Shown here piece after piece: positions 7,786 to 18,000 of a stretch of DNA of 64,000 nucleotides. Source of the stretch: Aldehydirespirator sp965116865 (GTDB lineage Bacteria > Actinomycetota > Acidimicrobiia > Acidimicrobiales > Aldehydirespiratoraceae); contig OZ220727.1 in assembly GCA_965116865.1 (NCBI GenBank), positions 806,001 to 870,000 of the forward strand, written 5' to 3'. The first letter of the stretch is position 1. Every line of letters starts with the position of its first letter. The translations under genes and the position numbers were made by a program. The notes beneath the pieces are model-generated. The model saw only the letters and a list, made by a program, of their open reading frames with translations, was not told the DNA's origin and ran no database searches.

Positions 7786-9303
7786 GTGGCTGTTCCCAAG
7801 ACGCTCGGCTTGGAGACTGAGTACGGCATAGTCCACCGCGGCGCGCGGGAATCCAACCCGATCTCGGCCTCGTCGCTGCTCATCAACGCCTACCTGATAG
7901 CCACCCGTCAGGCGCCCGGACCGGACCGGGCCGCGGTGGGCTGGGACTTCACCGACGAGACGCCAGGCATCGACGCCCGGGGAGGCGCCGCCGCAGGCTC
8001 GCTCCCGCCCGAGGTGGAGACCCACTTGGTGAACGCGGTGCTGACCAACGGTGCCCGCTACTACGTCGACCACGCCCATCCGGAGCTCTCCACCCCGGAG
8101 TGCGCGGACGCCCGCTCGGTGGTCGTCTACGACCGGGCTGCAGACCTGATCGCAGCCCGCTCGATGGAGGCGGCCAGGATGCTGCTGCCGCACGGCGAGG
8201 AGATCGTGGTCTACAAGAACAACTCCGACGGCAAGGGCAACAGTTACGGCTGCCACGAGAACTACCTGGTGAGCCGGGCTGTCCCGTTCTCCCGCATCGT
8301 CACCCACGCTACCGCGCACTTCGTGAGCCGCCAGATCTTCTGCGGCGCCGGCAAGGTCGGCAGCGAGACGTCCGGAATGCGTCTGGACGAGGCCGGCTAC
8401 CAGATCTCCCAGCGGGCCGACTTCATCGAGGAGGAGGTCGGCCTCGAGACCACCCTCAAGCGTCCCATCGTCAACACCCGCGACGAGCCCCACGCCGACG
8501 CGGCCAAGTACCGGCGCCTGCACGTGATCGTGGGCGACGCCAACATGTCGCAAGTTGCCACGTTCCTCAAAGTGGGCACGACCGCTCTCGTGTTGGCCCT
8601 CGTCGAGGATGAGGCCGTTCCCCGCGAGCTGCGTTTCGCCGCGCCGGTGGCGGCACTGCGCCGGGTGAGCCGCGACCTGTCACTGCGGGCGCCGCTGGAG
8701 CTCGCCGACGGCTCCACCATCACCGCTCTGGGTGTGCAGTGGGAACTGCTGGCAGCCGCCCGTTCCTATGTGGATGCAGAGGGAGCGGACCCGGTCGGGG
8801 GCGAGGTCGCCCTCCAGGTCCTGGACCGATGGGAGGCGGTGCTCGGCGGACTGGAGCACGACCCGATGGATCTGGCAGGCCAGATCGACTGGGTGGCCAA
8901 GCGGCGGCTGCTGGAGGGATACCGCGACCGCCACCGCCTGGCCTGGGAGGACGCCCGTCTAAGGGCGCTCGACATCCAGTACCACGACCTGCGCCCCGCG
9001 AAGTCCCTGGCCGCCAGGGCGGGGCTGGAGCCGATGGTGGACGAGTCCGAGGCCGAGCAGGCGATGACTGAGCCGCCTCCGGACACCCGTGCTTTCTTCA
9101 GGGGACGCTGCCTGCAGCGCTTCGCGGCGGAGGTGGTGGCGACCAACTGGGACTCGATCGTCTTCGACGTGGGCGAGGGCTCCCTGCGACGGGTCTCGAT
9201 GGCCGAGCCGATGCGGGGAACGGTCGCGCATGTGGGCACGATGCTCGACGAGTGCGACACTGCGTCCGACCTGCTCCGCCGCTTGGGCGCTCACGGCGCG
9301 TAG
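7786..9303 (+). CDS. dop: Depupylase/deamidase Dop
   Basis: Glutamine-synthetase-like enzyme that removes Pup from substrates and, where Pup ends in Gln, deamidates it to Glu. GTG 7786 gives 505 residues, the usual Dop length, and puts GLETEYGI at residues 8-15. The aspartate in YYVDHAHPE falls at about residue 95, the position of the catalytic Asp known in the family. Further hallmarks are DGKGNSYGCHENYL and ETSGMRLDEAGYQISQRADF. Earlier in-frame ATGs give an N-terminus without similarity to the family. The gene is immediately followed by pup. PafA would resemble it, but adjacency to pup and the DGKGNSYG segment favour Dop. Because Pup here already ends in Glu, depupylation is the likelier role. 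Confidence 0.92.
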   Translation: MAVPKTLGLETEYGIVHRGARESNPISASSLLINAYLIATRQAPGPDRAAVGWDFTDETPGIDARGGAAAGSLPPEVETHLVNAVLTNGARYYVDHAHPELSTPECADARSVVVYDRAADLIAARSMEAARMLLPHGEEIVVYKNNSDGKGNSYGCHENYLVSRAVPFSRIVTHATAHFVSRQIFCGAGKVGSETSGMRLDEAGYQISQRADFIEEEVGLETTLKRPIVNTRDEPHADAAKYRRLHVIVGDANMSQVATFLKVGTTALVLALVEDEAVPRELRFAAPVAALRRVSRDLSLRAPLELADGSTITALGVQWELLAAARSYVDAEGADPVGGEVALQVLDRWEAVLGGLEHDPMDLAGQIDWVAKRRLLEGYRDRHRLAWEDARLRALDIQYHDLRPAKSLAARAGLEPMVDESEAEQAMTEPPPDTRAFFRGRCLQRFAAEVVATNWDSIVFDVGEGSLRRVSMAEPMRGTVAHVGTMLDECDTASDLLRRLGAHGA

Positions 9304-9351
9304 CCTCCTCGTCTACGACCCGATGCCGGTGCCGAGCCGGGGAGGAATGCA

Positions 9352-9546
9352 GTGGCCGAACGTGAACAGATCCGCAAGCAGCCGCCCGCGAGCCGAGGAG
9401 CGTCCACGGAGGAGGCGCCGCCCGCGTCGGAGCGGGGTGCGGACATCAAGGCCCAACTCGACGACCTGCTCGACGAGATCGACGACGTGCTCGAGACGAA
9501 CGCCGAGGACTTCGTGAAGAGCTACATCCAAAAGGGCGGCGAGTGA
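9352..9546 (+). CDS. pup: Prokaryotic ubiquitin-like protein Pup ending in GGE
   Basis: Small, largely disordered modifier that is ligated by its C-terminal glutamate to substrate lysines and marks them for the proteasome. The 64-residue product starts at GTG 9352, with GGGGAGG about 8 bp upstream. It has a charged N-terminus, an amphipathic helix (IKAQLDDLLDEIDDVLE) that binds the Mpa coiled coil, and the family ending FVKSYIQKGGE. Because the last residue is already Glu, no deamidation is needed before ligation. A tandem repeat array begins 16 bp after its stop codon and separates it from prcB. Confidence 0.97.
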   Translation: MAEREQIRKQPPASRGASTEEAPPASERGADIKAQLDDLLDEIDDVLETNAEDFVKSYIQKGGE

Positions 9547-9561
9547 CGGTGGGCGCCGGGA

Positions 9562-9744
9562 CGGCGCGATGTCGGGGCGGCGGCACGGGCAATGTTCCGG
9601 TTGTGCCAGAGCGTTGTGGCCGTCGGCGGCGAGCGGCGCGATGTCGGGGCGGCGGCACGGGCAATGTTCCGGTTGTGCCAGAGCGTTGTGGCCGTCGGCG
9701 GCGAATGGCGCGATGTCGGGGCGGCGGCACGGGCAATGTTCCGG
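9562..9744 (+). repeat. Tandem array between pup and prcB, 72-bp period, 2.5 copies
   Basis: Copies begin at 9562, 9634 and 9706, and the third breaks off at 9744. The 14-bp string GGGCGGCGAGTGAC, which contains the end of pup, recurs at the far side (9761-9774), where its GTGA becomes the start of prcB. The array is open in several frames because 72 is a multiple of three, but no family resemblance is visible in them. Confidence 0.9.
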
Positions 9745-9769
9745 GGGGCGGCGTTCCGGGGGGCGGCGA

Positions 9770-10597
9770 GTGACCCTGCCCCGCTTCGGACCGCACGACG
9801 ATCCCGGTCCCGACTTCGCCGCGTTGCTGCGCCTCGTCGGCGGCGGCGCGGCCGGTCCGCCCGGCGCGGCCGTCCAATCGCCGCATGCGCCGCCGGAGAT
9901 CCCCCACGGCACGACCTGTGTGGCCGTCCGCTACGACTCGGGGGTGGTCCTGGCCGGAGACCGGCGTGCGACCGCGGGACATCTGATCAGCAACCACCGT
10001 ATCGAGAAGGTGTTCCCCGCCGACCGTCATTCCGGTGTGGCCATCGCAGGCGCGGCCGGCCCCTCGGCCGAGATGGTGAGATTGTTCCAGCTTCAGCTCG
10101 AGCATTACGAGAAGGTGGAGGGCATGCCTGTCAGCCTGGAAGGGAAGGCCAACCAGCTCGGCCAGATGGTGAGGGCCAACCTGCCTGCTGCGATGCAGGG
10201 GATGGTGGTGGTGCCGATCTTCGCGGGCTTCGACTTGGCCGCAGATCGGGGCCGGATCTTCGAGTACGACCTCACCGGCGGGCGTTACGAGGAGCGGGAC
10301 CACGCTGCCACCGGCTCGGGCTCGCTGCACGCCGACACTGTGGTGAAGCTGGGCTTCCGTCCGTCGTTGGCAAGGACCGCGGCCACCGACCTGGTGCTGG
10401 ACGCGCTGTACGTGGCATCCGACGCGGATTCTGCCACCGGCGGGCCCGACCCGGTGCGCGACGTGTTCCCGGTGGTGGCGGTGATCGACGCGGACGGCTA
10501 CAAGCGCTTGGACGACGCCGAGCTGCGCCGCCGCACCGAGCGGTTGCTGCGCCGTCACCGCACCCGCCGCGAGGGCGCTGAGGGTCGCAGGTCGTGA
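9770..10597 (+). CDS. prcB: 20S proteasome beta subunit PrcB
   Basis: Catalytic N-terminal-nucleophile subunit of the proteasome core. GTG 9770 yields 275 residues. A propeptide of 47 residues ends in PHG, and the mature protein begins TTCVAVRYDSG, so Thr48 is the expected nucleophile after autocleavage; GDRRAT follows as in the family. An in-frame ATG inside the repeat array (9569) would add 67 low-complexity residues and is rejected as the start. The start overlaps a copy of the pup 3' end, which suggests that pup and prcB originally overlapped. PrcA follows after 43 bp. Confidence 0.95.
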   Translation: MTLPRFGPHDDPGPDFAALLRLVGGGAAGPPGAAVQSPHAPPEIPHGTTCVAVRYDSGVVLAGDRRATAGHLISNHRIEKVFPADRHSGVAIAGAAGPSAEMVRLFQLQLEHYEKVEGMPVSLEGKANQLGQMVRANLPAAMQGMVVVPIFAGFDLAADRGRIFEYDLTGGRYEERDHAATGSGSLHADTVVKLGFRPSLARTAATDLVLDALYVASDADSATGGPDPVRDVFPVVAVIDADGYKRLDDAELRRRTERLLRRHRTRREGAEGRRS

Positions 10598-10640
10598 TGA
10601 TGCCCCCGACCCGGGCAGCGAGCGTGAGGAGGCGCCGACG

Positions 10641-11330
10641 ATGACGATGCCCTTCTATGCCCCGCCCGAGCAGATGATGAAGGACAAGGCCGACTACGCC
10701 CAGAAGGGCATCGCCCGGGGCCGCAGCCTGGTCGCGTTCCGCTATGAGGGCGGCATGGCCATCGTGGCCGAGAATGCATCCAGCACGCTGCGCAAGGTGA
10801 GCGAGATCTACGACCGGATCGCTTTCGCCGGGGTGGGCCGCTACAACGAGTTCGACCAGCTCCGCATCGCCGGGGTGCGCCACGCCGACTTGAAAGGTTT
10901 CGCCTTCAGCCGCGAGGATGTGGACGCACGCAGCCTGGCCAACGCCTACGCCCAGAGCCTGGGACAGGTCTTCACCCACGAGTTCAAGCCGATGGAGGTG
11001 GAGATCCTGGTAGCCGAGATCGGCCTCGACGGCGACGGCCGGGGCGACCAACTATTCCACATCCTCTACGACGGCACCGTGGTGGACGAAGATGACTGGG
11101 TGGTGTTGGGAGGCGAGACCGAGGCGATCTCAGAGCGCTTCGCTGAGGCCCTGCCGGACACTCCCCGGAGGCTTGCTGACGGGGTCCGGGCCGCAGTGTC
11201 CGCCCTGGCGGGCCCAGATCGCACCCTGAGCGCCGCTAGCCTCGAGGCCGCGGTTCTCGACCGGGCCAACGGTCGCCGCGCTTTCCGTCGTCTCAGCGAC
11301 GAAGAGGTAGCCGCCATCCTGGGGGCCTAG
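10641..11330 (+). CDS. prcA: 20S proteasome alpha subunit PrcA
   Basis: Structural ring subunit that gates the proteasome and docks the GQYL tail of Mpa. The 229-residue product starts with MTMPFYAPPEQMMKDKADYAQKG and continues RGRSLVAFRYEGGMAIVAEN, the alpha-type segment that lacks the catalytic threonine. AGVGRYNEFDQLR and DGTVVDED are also as in actinobacterial alpha subunits. GAGGAG lies 8 bp upstream of ATG 10641. The ligase gene pafA, which often follows, is not in the next 30 kb. Confidence 0.95.
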   Translation: MTMPFYAPPEQMMKDKADYAQKGIARGRSLVAFRYEGGMAIVAENASSTLRKVSEIYDRIAFAGVGRYNEFDQLRIAGVRHADLKGFAFSREDVDARSLANAYAQSLGQVFTHEFKPMEVEILVAEIGLDGDGRGDQLFHILYDGTVVDEDDWVVLGGETEAISERFAEALPDTPRRLADGVRAAVSALAGPDRTLSAASLEAAVLDRANGRRAFRRLSDEEVAAILGA

Positions 11331-12095
11331 GTGTGCCAACCACAGACGTTGTCCCCGCCGGTTGGGTGGGCGAGGACGGCTGTGGGAGTGTCCCATTCCT
11401 GTCTCAGGAGACCACTCCGGCCCGGACACCACCCCGCCCGTCACGGCGGAGACAGCATCTGTGGTGGCCGCATCCGGGAGCGAGCGCAAATTGGTGAGAG
11501 TCCGTGGTGTCGCAGCGGTGCCATTCCCGCTCTTGTTCGCTGCGACCTGAGCGCCGCTCGGGCCGCGGCCTCGCCCGTGTTCAGCCGGTTCGCTCGCCTG
11601 ACCGCTCAGCCTCTATGCAGCTGTCTGTGCGCTTGCCTGATCGCATGGAGGAGGGAGGCTTGGCATAGCGTCGTCGGGCTTGGCGGGGTCGGCCCAAGAG
11701 ACTGCTGAGCAATGTCGATTCTGCTCGACTCGCAACCCTCTGACCTGGGGTTTTGTGACCGCGGTATCGCGATTATGGCACTTGCTCAGCACTCTCCCAG
11801 CTTGTGCAATCACGATGGCGTGCAAGCTATACTGCCCTACTTGTGTGCGTTACTCTAGATGGTGGAGCGGCGACGCTGCCAGCGCTGGCGGTCCCCGCAC
11901 CTGTACTGCGGTTGTCAGGCCACGACATCCAGTCCTACGGCTCCGCCGGGGGGAGGGGAGGTGGGGGTGTGGTGGCGGCTTTCGCTCCTGTAGAGCAGTG
12001 CCGACGCCGGCTGCTGCCCCTGTGTCCGTGAACGCGATGGTGGGGGGCTTCGCGAGGCGTGGCTGTTGCTGGACGGTCTGCGCGGGTAAGGGCGA
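11331..12095. other. Gene-free 765-bp interval before the giant adhesin gene
   Basis: I see no supported gene. It contains a 10-bp inverted repeat (TGCTGAGCAA 11703-11712, TTGCTCAGCA 11782-11791). Between its arms lies a segment, CTGGGGTTTTGTGACC at 11745-11760, that recurs with few changes at 34096-34111. TATACT at 11828-11833 could be a -10 box for the downstream gene, but no -35 at proper spacing is evident. Confidence 0.5.
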
Positions 12096-15000
12096 GTGAA
12101 GCCGGATGGGATCTATGCTCGCATGACGCCTGCCCGGAAACTGGTCGCGGTGCTGGCGGTCGCGGTGCTGGCGGCCGGCTTGGCTTTGGTGCCGGCTCCG
12201 GCGTTCGTGGTGCAGGTCGCCGAGGCCCAGTCCACCCCGACGGTGACGCTGGAAGTGTCCCCGAATGCGATCTCCGAGGACGCGGACCTCTCGTTCGTGA
12301 CCGCCAGTTTGGACAGATCCTCCACCGCGGACATCACCGTGACGGTCTCGGTTGCCTTCGGCGACGGTGTGCATGTTTCCATCATCGGGGGCGAGCTGTC
12401 GAACAAGCTGCGAATCCGCGCGGGCGACACGACAACTAGCGACCTGGTCATCCTCATTTCCACCGACAACGACGTCTACACCGGTGACCGCGAGGTAGTG
12501 GTGAGCGGCGCCGTCCAGAGCGCTGGGGCAGTGAACGGTCCTGAGGACGTCACGCTGACGGTCACTGACGACGAGTTGGAGTTCGTTTCGGCTGTCGTGA
12601 ACTACGACTCGCTGGTGTTGACCTACGGAGAGGCTCTGGACGACAGCACGGCGCCGTCGGTCGCGGCGTTCGCTGTGTCGGTGGCCGGCGCGGCGACTGA
12701 CCCGACAGTGGATGCCGTGACGGTGACGGGCAAGGAGGTGCGGCTGGACCTCTCGAGGACGGTGGCTGTCAGCGACACGGTCACGGTGACCTATGACAGG
12801 GACAGGGCTTCCAGAAGCGGCGGTTCCGCTGTCCGCAGCGCCAGGTCGCGGTCGGTTCTGGCGGGCAACCTCACGGATCACGCTGTGAACAACGACACCG
12901 GTTCCGACGTGTCGCTCAGTTCGCTGACTTTGACTGCCGGCGAGCGTCCGGTGGGTTTGTGGCAGACGTCGGATCTGTCGCAGGCATTCTCGCCGGCGGC
13001 AACCAGCTATGCCGCCGCTGTATACAATTTCGAGTCGGAGGTGACGGTCACGGCGGTGGCCGCCGACTCTGACATAGGCGCAGCGGTGGTGGTCTCTCCT
13101 GACGACGAGGACAACAACGTCGGCAACGGGCACCAAGTGGGCCTGAGCGAGGGTTCCACCCAGATCACGGTGACGGTCACCAGCGCGAACGGCACCTCCA
13201 CAGGGACCTACACGGTGGCGGTGAGCCGCGTCGCCGCGGGAATCCGGGTGCCTGCCGACTGGCCGTTCGTGCCCGACAGCTTCGAACACGGCCACCAGTT
13301 CCGGCTGCTGGCTGTCACCAGCAACGACGAGAACGCCGTATCCACCGACATCGCCGACTATGACGTCCTGGTCCAAGAAGACGTGAGGCAACGCGGCCAT
13401 CACGCGGCCCGTCCCGTCTCGAGCGTGTTCAAGATCTTGGGATGCACGGCGGAGGTGGCCGCACGCGACCACACCGGCACGAACCCCGTAGACGACGGCC
13501 TGGGCGTGCCTGTCTACTGGCTGAACGGAGAGCAGGTGTCGGGCCACTACGCCGACCTTTTCGACGGGGACTGGGATCCGAGCCGCGGCTCCGACCGCCA
13601 TGAGGCCCGGTTCACGTCGGGTATTGCAGTCTCGACGGGGACTGAAGCGGATCTCATGCGGATCTGGACTGGCTGCGAGCCTGACGGGACCCCGCAAGCA
13701 GGCAATGAGCTCGGAGCGGACACGGTCAGGCGCGGTCGGGCCACGACCGTGGGGGAGGAGTTCGTTCAGCCTGACTTGGAACCTGCAGCCAACACACAGC
13801 AAGAGCACCTTTATGCGATGTCGAGCGTGTTCGAGGTCGACACCGATCTGTCGTTCGATCTGACGGTGGCCGGATCCGACGGCAGCAACCGGCTGCATGG
13901 GTTCACCCAAACTCATCCCATGCACCATGCAGGCTTCCACCACGGCGAGGATCAGGCCACCATCACTTGGACGGCCGATACCGGCGGTGACGACGTGACG
14001 GTGTCGGTGCTCGCAGATGACGGCACCGTTATCGAAGATGCCGATCCCACAGCGGAAGCGACGGGCCATCAGGTGGACCTGGACGTGGGGCTCAACAAGG
14101 TCAGGGTTCAGGTCAGGTCAAGCGACACACCGCCGAAGTTCGTGGGGTGGGACTTCACACTCAACCTGGGCCGCAGTTCGCTCGATCTGGGCGGCTGGCG
14201 CGCCGGCGACGATATCAACTACCTGTGGAGCATCGACAACATCAAGCCCCGTGGTGTGTGGGGCACCGACAGCTATCTGTGGGTAGCCGACGACGGCCCT
14301 GAGACCGGCAAGAAGGTACTGGCGTTCGACCGTTCCAGCGGCAGCCGGCTGCCGAGCCTCGACATAGTGTTGTCGGGCGGCAACCAGTATCTGTGGGGCG
14401 GGGTCTTCTCCGACGCCGTCGAGAAGGCCGACAAGTCGGCGAGCGGCACCCTGTGGGTGGGCGACACGCGAGCCAAGGTACTGTACGCCTACACGGTCTC
14501 GGTGACAGCGGCCGGTGGCAATGGCTCGGGCCACGGTGATGCTAACCCGGCCAATAACATCGACCTGGTTGACTCCAACGGGCATGCCGTGGGCATGTGG
14601 TCGGACGGCACCACGATGTGGGTGGGCGACTACCGTGACGACAAGCTGTACGCCTACAGCCTCGAGTCGGACCCTTACGGCGAGCCCGACCCCGACAAGG
14701 ACATCGCCGCCACCGATGCCGTCGGATTCGATCGCGGCGATGAGGTGAGAGGCCTGGCCAGCGACGGCACAGTGGTTTGGGTGTTCAACGATGCGGACAA
14801 GCGTTTGTATGCCTTCCGTTTGAGTGACAGGACCCCCGTCGCCAGATGGAACTTCCCCCTCGCCAGCGACCATGCCGATCGTGGGAAGCAGATAGGGAAC
14901 GTGATCAGACACGCGTGGTATGACAACGATGTGATCTACGTGCCTCTCGGCGACGGCGCCGACTACTCCAAGGTCTATGCCTACAACACCAGCCGAGCCC

Positions 15001-18000
15001 TGCCGCTGTCTTCTGCGACGGTGGCAGACGACACGCTGACATTGACCTACATCCTGAAGCTGGACACCGACTCGGTGCCGAACACCTCGGCGTTCACAGT
15101 GTCGGTCGTCGACGCGGCCACCGGCAGTCCGCGTGCCACGACGGTGACTGCAGTGTCGATATCGGGCCACTCGGTGTTGTTGACACTCGCCCCGGCTGTC
15201 GGTTCTGGTGATACTGTGTCAGTCACCTACAACAGTGGCAACGCGGGCACTGGCTTGGGCGTGGGTCCGATAGAGGACGAGACTGGTACCCAGGCCGACG
15301 ATCTCACCGACAAGACGGTGAACAACATCACCCCCAAATCCATTGCCACCCTGGAGCGTCTGGCGCTGACACATGGCGACCCGAGCGTCTCCGTGACACT
15401 GACACCGAGGTTCGCCCCGGAAGTCAAGGAATACGACGGGGGAAACCTGGACGGGTCGGTGTCGCATGTGACGGTCATCGCTACCGCAACTACCGACTCG
15501 AACGCGACGGTGAACATCGAACCCACCGACGCGGACGGCTTGTCGAACGGCCATCAGGTCGATCTGTCGCTGGGCGAAAACACCATCACGGTGACCGTAA
15601 CCGCCGAAGACGGTGACACCACCACGACCTATACCGTTGATATACTCCTCCGAAACGGCGTGTCCCCAGCCTGGATCTTAACCCCGCCGGACTTCGAGAC
15701 AGGCGACAGATTCCGACTGATGGGACGCACCACGGTCAACACTGAAGGCCAAGCCACAGATGGTGACATCAGTAACCTCGACGGGCGAGTGCGGACCGAC
15801 GTGAGCAGTTACGGCCACGAAGCGATCCAGGACCATTCAAGTCTCTTCACGGCGCTTGTATGCACCGCGGACGTCGATGCACGCACCCACACCGGCACCA
15901 CCGGCGTGGGTGTGCCAATCTACTACGTCGCCGGCGAGAAAGTCGCTGACGACTACAACGACTTCTACGACGGAAGCTGGGACTCGGGGCACCCGACGTT
16001 CACTTCGGGCATTGACATTCCCTCCGGCGCTGATCGATGGGCATGGGTTGGCTGCGACGACGGGGGCTCCGCGCACAACCGTCTCGGCGTTGACAGCTCC
16101 GCTCAGGCGAATGCTGCCAACTTGGGATCGCAGTCGGACGGTCTCAGCTTTGGGCTGCTTCCAGCCTCTGGATCTCATGGGTACTTGGCGATGTCGGATG
16201 TCTTCGAGGTGGTGGAGTCGCCGCTGTCCGCGCTGTCGGTGGCCGCCGTGGGCAGTAACCGACTGCACGATTTCACGTCCAACCGGAGTCAGAAGTCCTA
16301 CCATGCGGGCTTTGGCAACGACGAGGCGCAGGCCACCATCACCTGGACGGTGACGAGCGGGGCTCAAGTGGCGGTGCTCGACTCCGACGGCAACGGCGTC
16401 ACCAACGCTGCGTCGGGCCATCAGGTGGATCTCGATGTGGGGCTCAACATATTCAAGGTCAGGGTGACGGTGCCCGACAACAGCCGGCTCGACAGCGAGT
16501 ACACGCTGTATCTGGGACGCAGTTCGCTCGATCCAGGCGGCTGGCGTGCCAGCGACGACATGAACTACCTGTGGAACGTCGAAGGTATCAAGCCTCGGGG
16601 TGTGTGGGGCACCGACAGCGTGGTGTGGGTGGCCGATGACGGCAGCGACACGTTGTTGGCCTTCGATCGTTCCGACGGTTCGCGCCTCGACGGCACCGGC
16701 GGTGCCCCGAACTTAGACATCGCCTTGTCGGGCGACAACACGCGTTTGTGGAGTGGGATCTTCTCCGAAGCCCTCGAGGGGGAGAACTTCGAATTGAGCG
16801 GCATCATTTGGGTAGCCGATTCTGGCACCGACAAGCTGTACCCCTACCAGATCGACATCGACGCCGACGACACGGTCGGTGCCACCCACGGCATGAGAGG
16901 CTCCAATCACGGTGATCTCATTACCGGCAATATCATCACTCTGAAGACCGACAACGCGCAAGAGAGCGACAACAACAAGCATCCCGCGGGCATTTGGTCT
17001 GACGGCACCACCATGTGGGTGGGTGACTCCTGGGACGACAAGCTGTACGCCTACACTCTGTCCGACGGGTCCCGTAACGCCACCGAGGACATCGACGCCA
17101 CCGACGCGACCGGGTTCGACAGCGACGGTCAGATACGAGGCATCGCCGGTGACGGCACCGCGATCTGGGTGTTCAACGATACCGACGACGTGCTGTACGG
17201 CTTCCGTCTGAGTGACAGGACCGCCATCCCTGGATGGAACTTCGCTCTCGACGGCAGCCAAACCGGCTCGAGGGGCCTCATTAGGGGCGTGTGGTATCAC
17301 GACAGTGTGATTTACGTGCCCCGCGGCGACGGCACCGCCAACACTAAGATCTTTGCCTACAACACCGGCCGAATCGACGGGACATTGATGTTCACGCCGG
17401 TGTCGGGGGATCTGTCGGTGATCGAGGGCGCGTCGGCGGTGACCTATGAGGTGAGCTTGTCGGCGAAGCCGGCGACTGACGTGACGGTGACGATTTCGGG
17501 CCATGCTGACACTGCTGTCTCGGTGAGTCCGACGTCTTGGACGTTCCCGGTGTCGGGCTGGAACTCGGCGCAGACGGTAACAGTCAGCGCCGCACCGGAC
17601 GTCAACATCGACAACGAAGATGTGCTGTTGGAACATCTCGCCACCGGCGGCGGCTACCACATGAACTTGGAGTACGATGTGACGGTCGTCGACACCGGTG
17701 CGGGGACATTGGTGTTCGACGCGGCACCGGTGTCTGTGACTGAGGGTGACAGCGCCGAGTACGGGGTGAGGCTGTCGGCTCTGCCGTCGGGGCCGGTGTC
17801 GGTGTCGGTGACCGCGGCCGGTGGCGACGGCAGCGGTGTGGTGTTGATGGCGGGGTCGGTGTCGGTGTCGGTGTCGGATTCGGGGACGGTGCTGTCGTTG
17901 ACGTTCGGCATCGGTGACTGGAACACCTACCAGTCGGTGACGGTTGTCGCCGGCGTCGACGACGACATTGCTGACGAGGCGGTGACGTTGCGCCACGCGG

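Noticed and set aside
9569..9769. An upstream ATG as the prcB start
   Set aside because: It would add low-complexity sequence translated from the repeat array; GTG 9770 gives a normal propeptide and an overlap consistent with the pup end.
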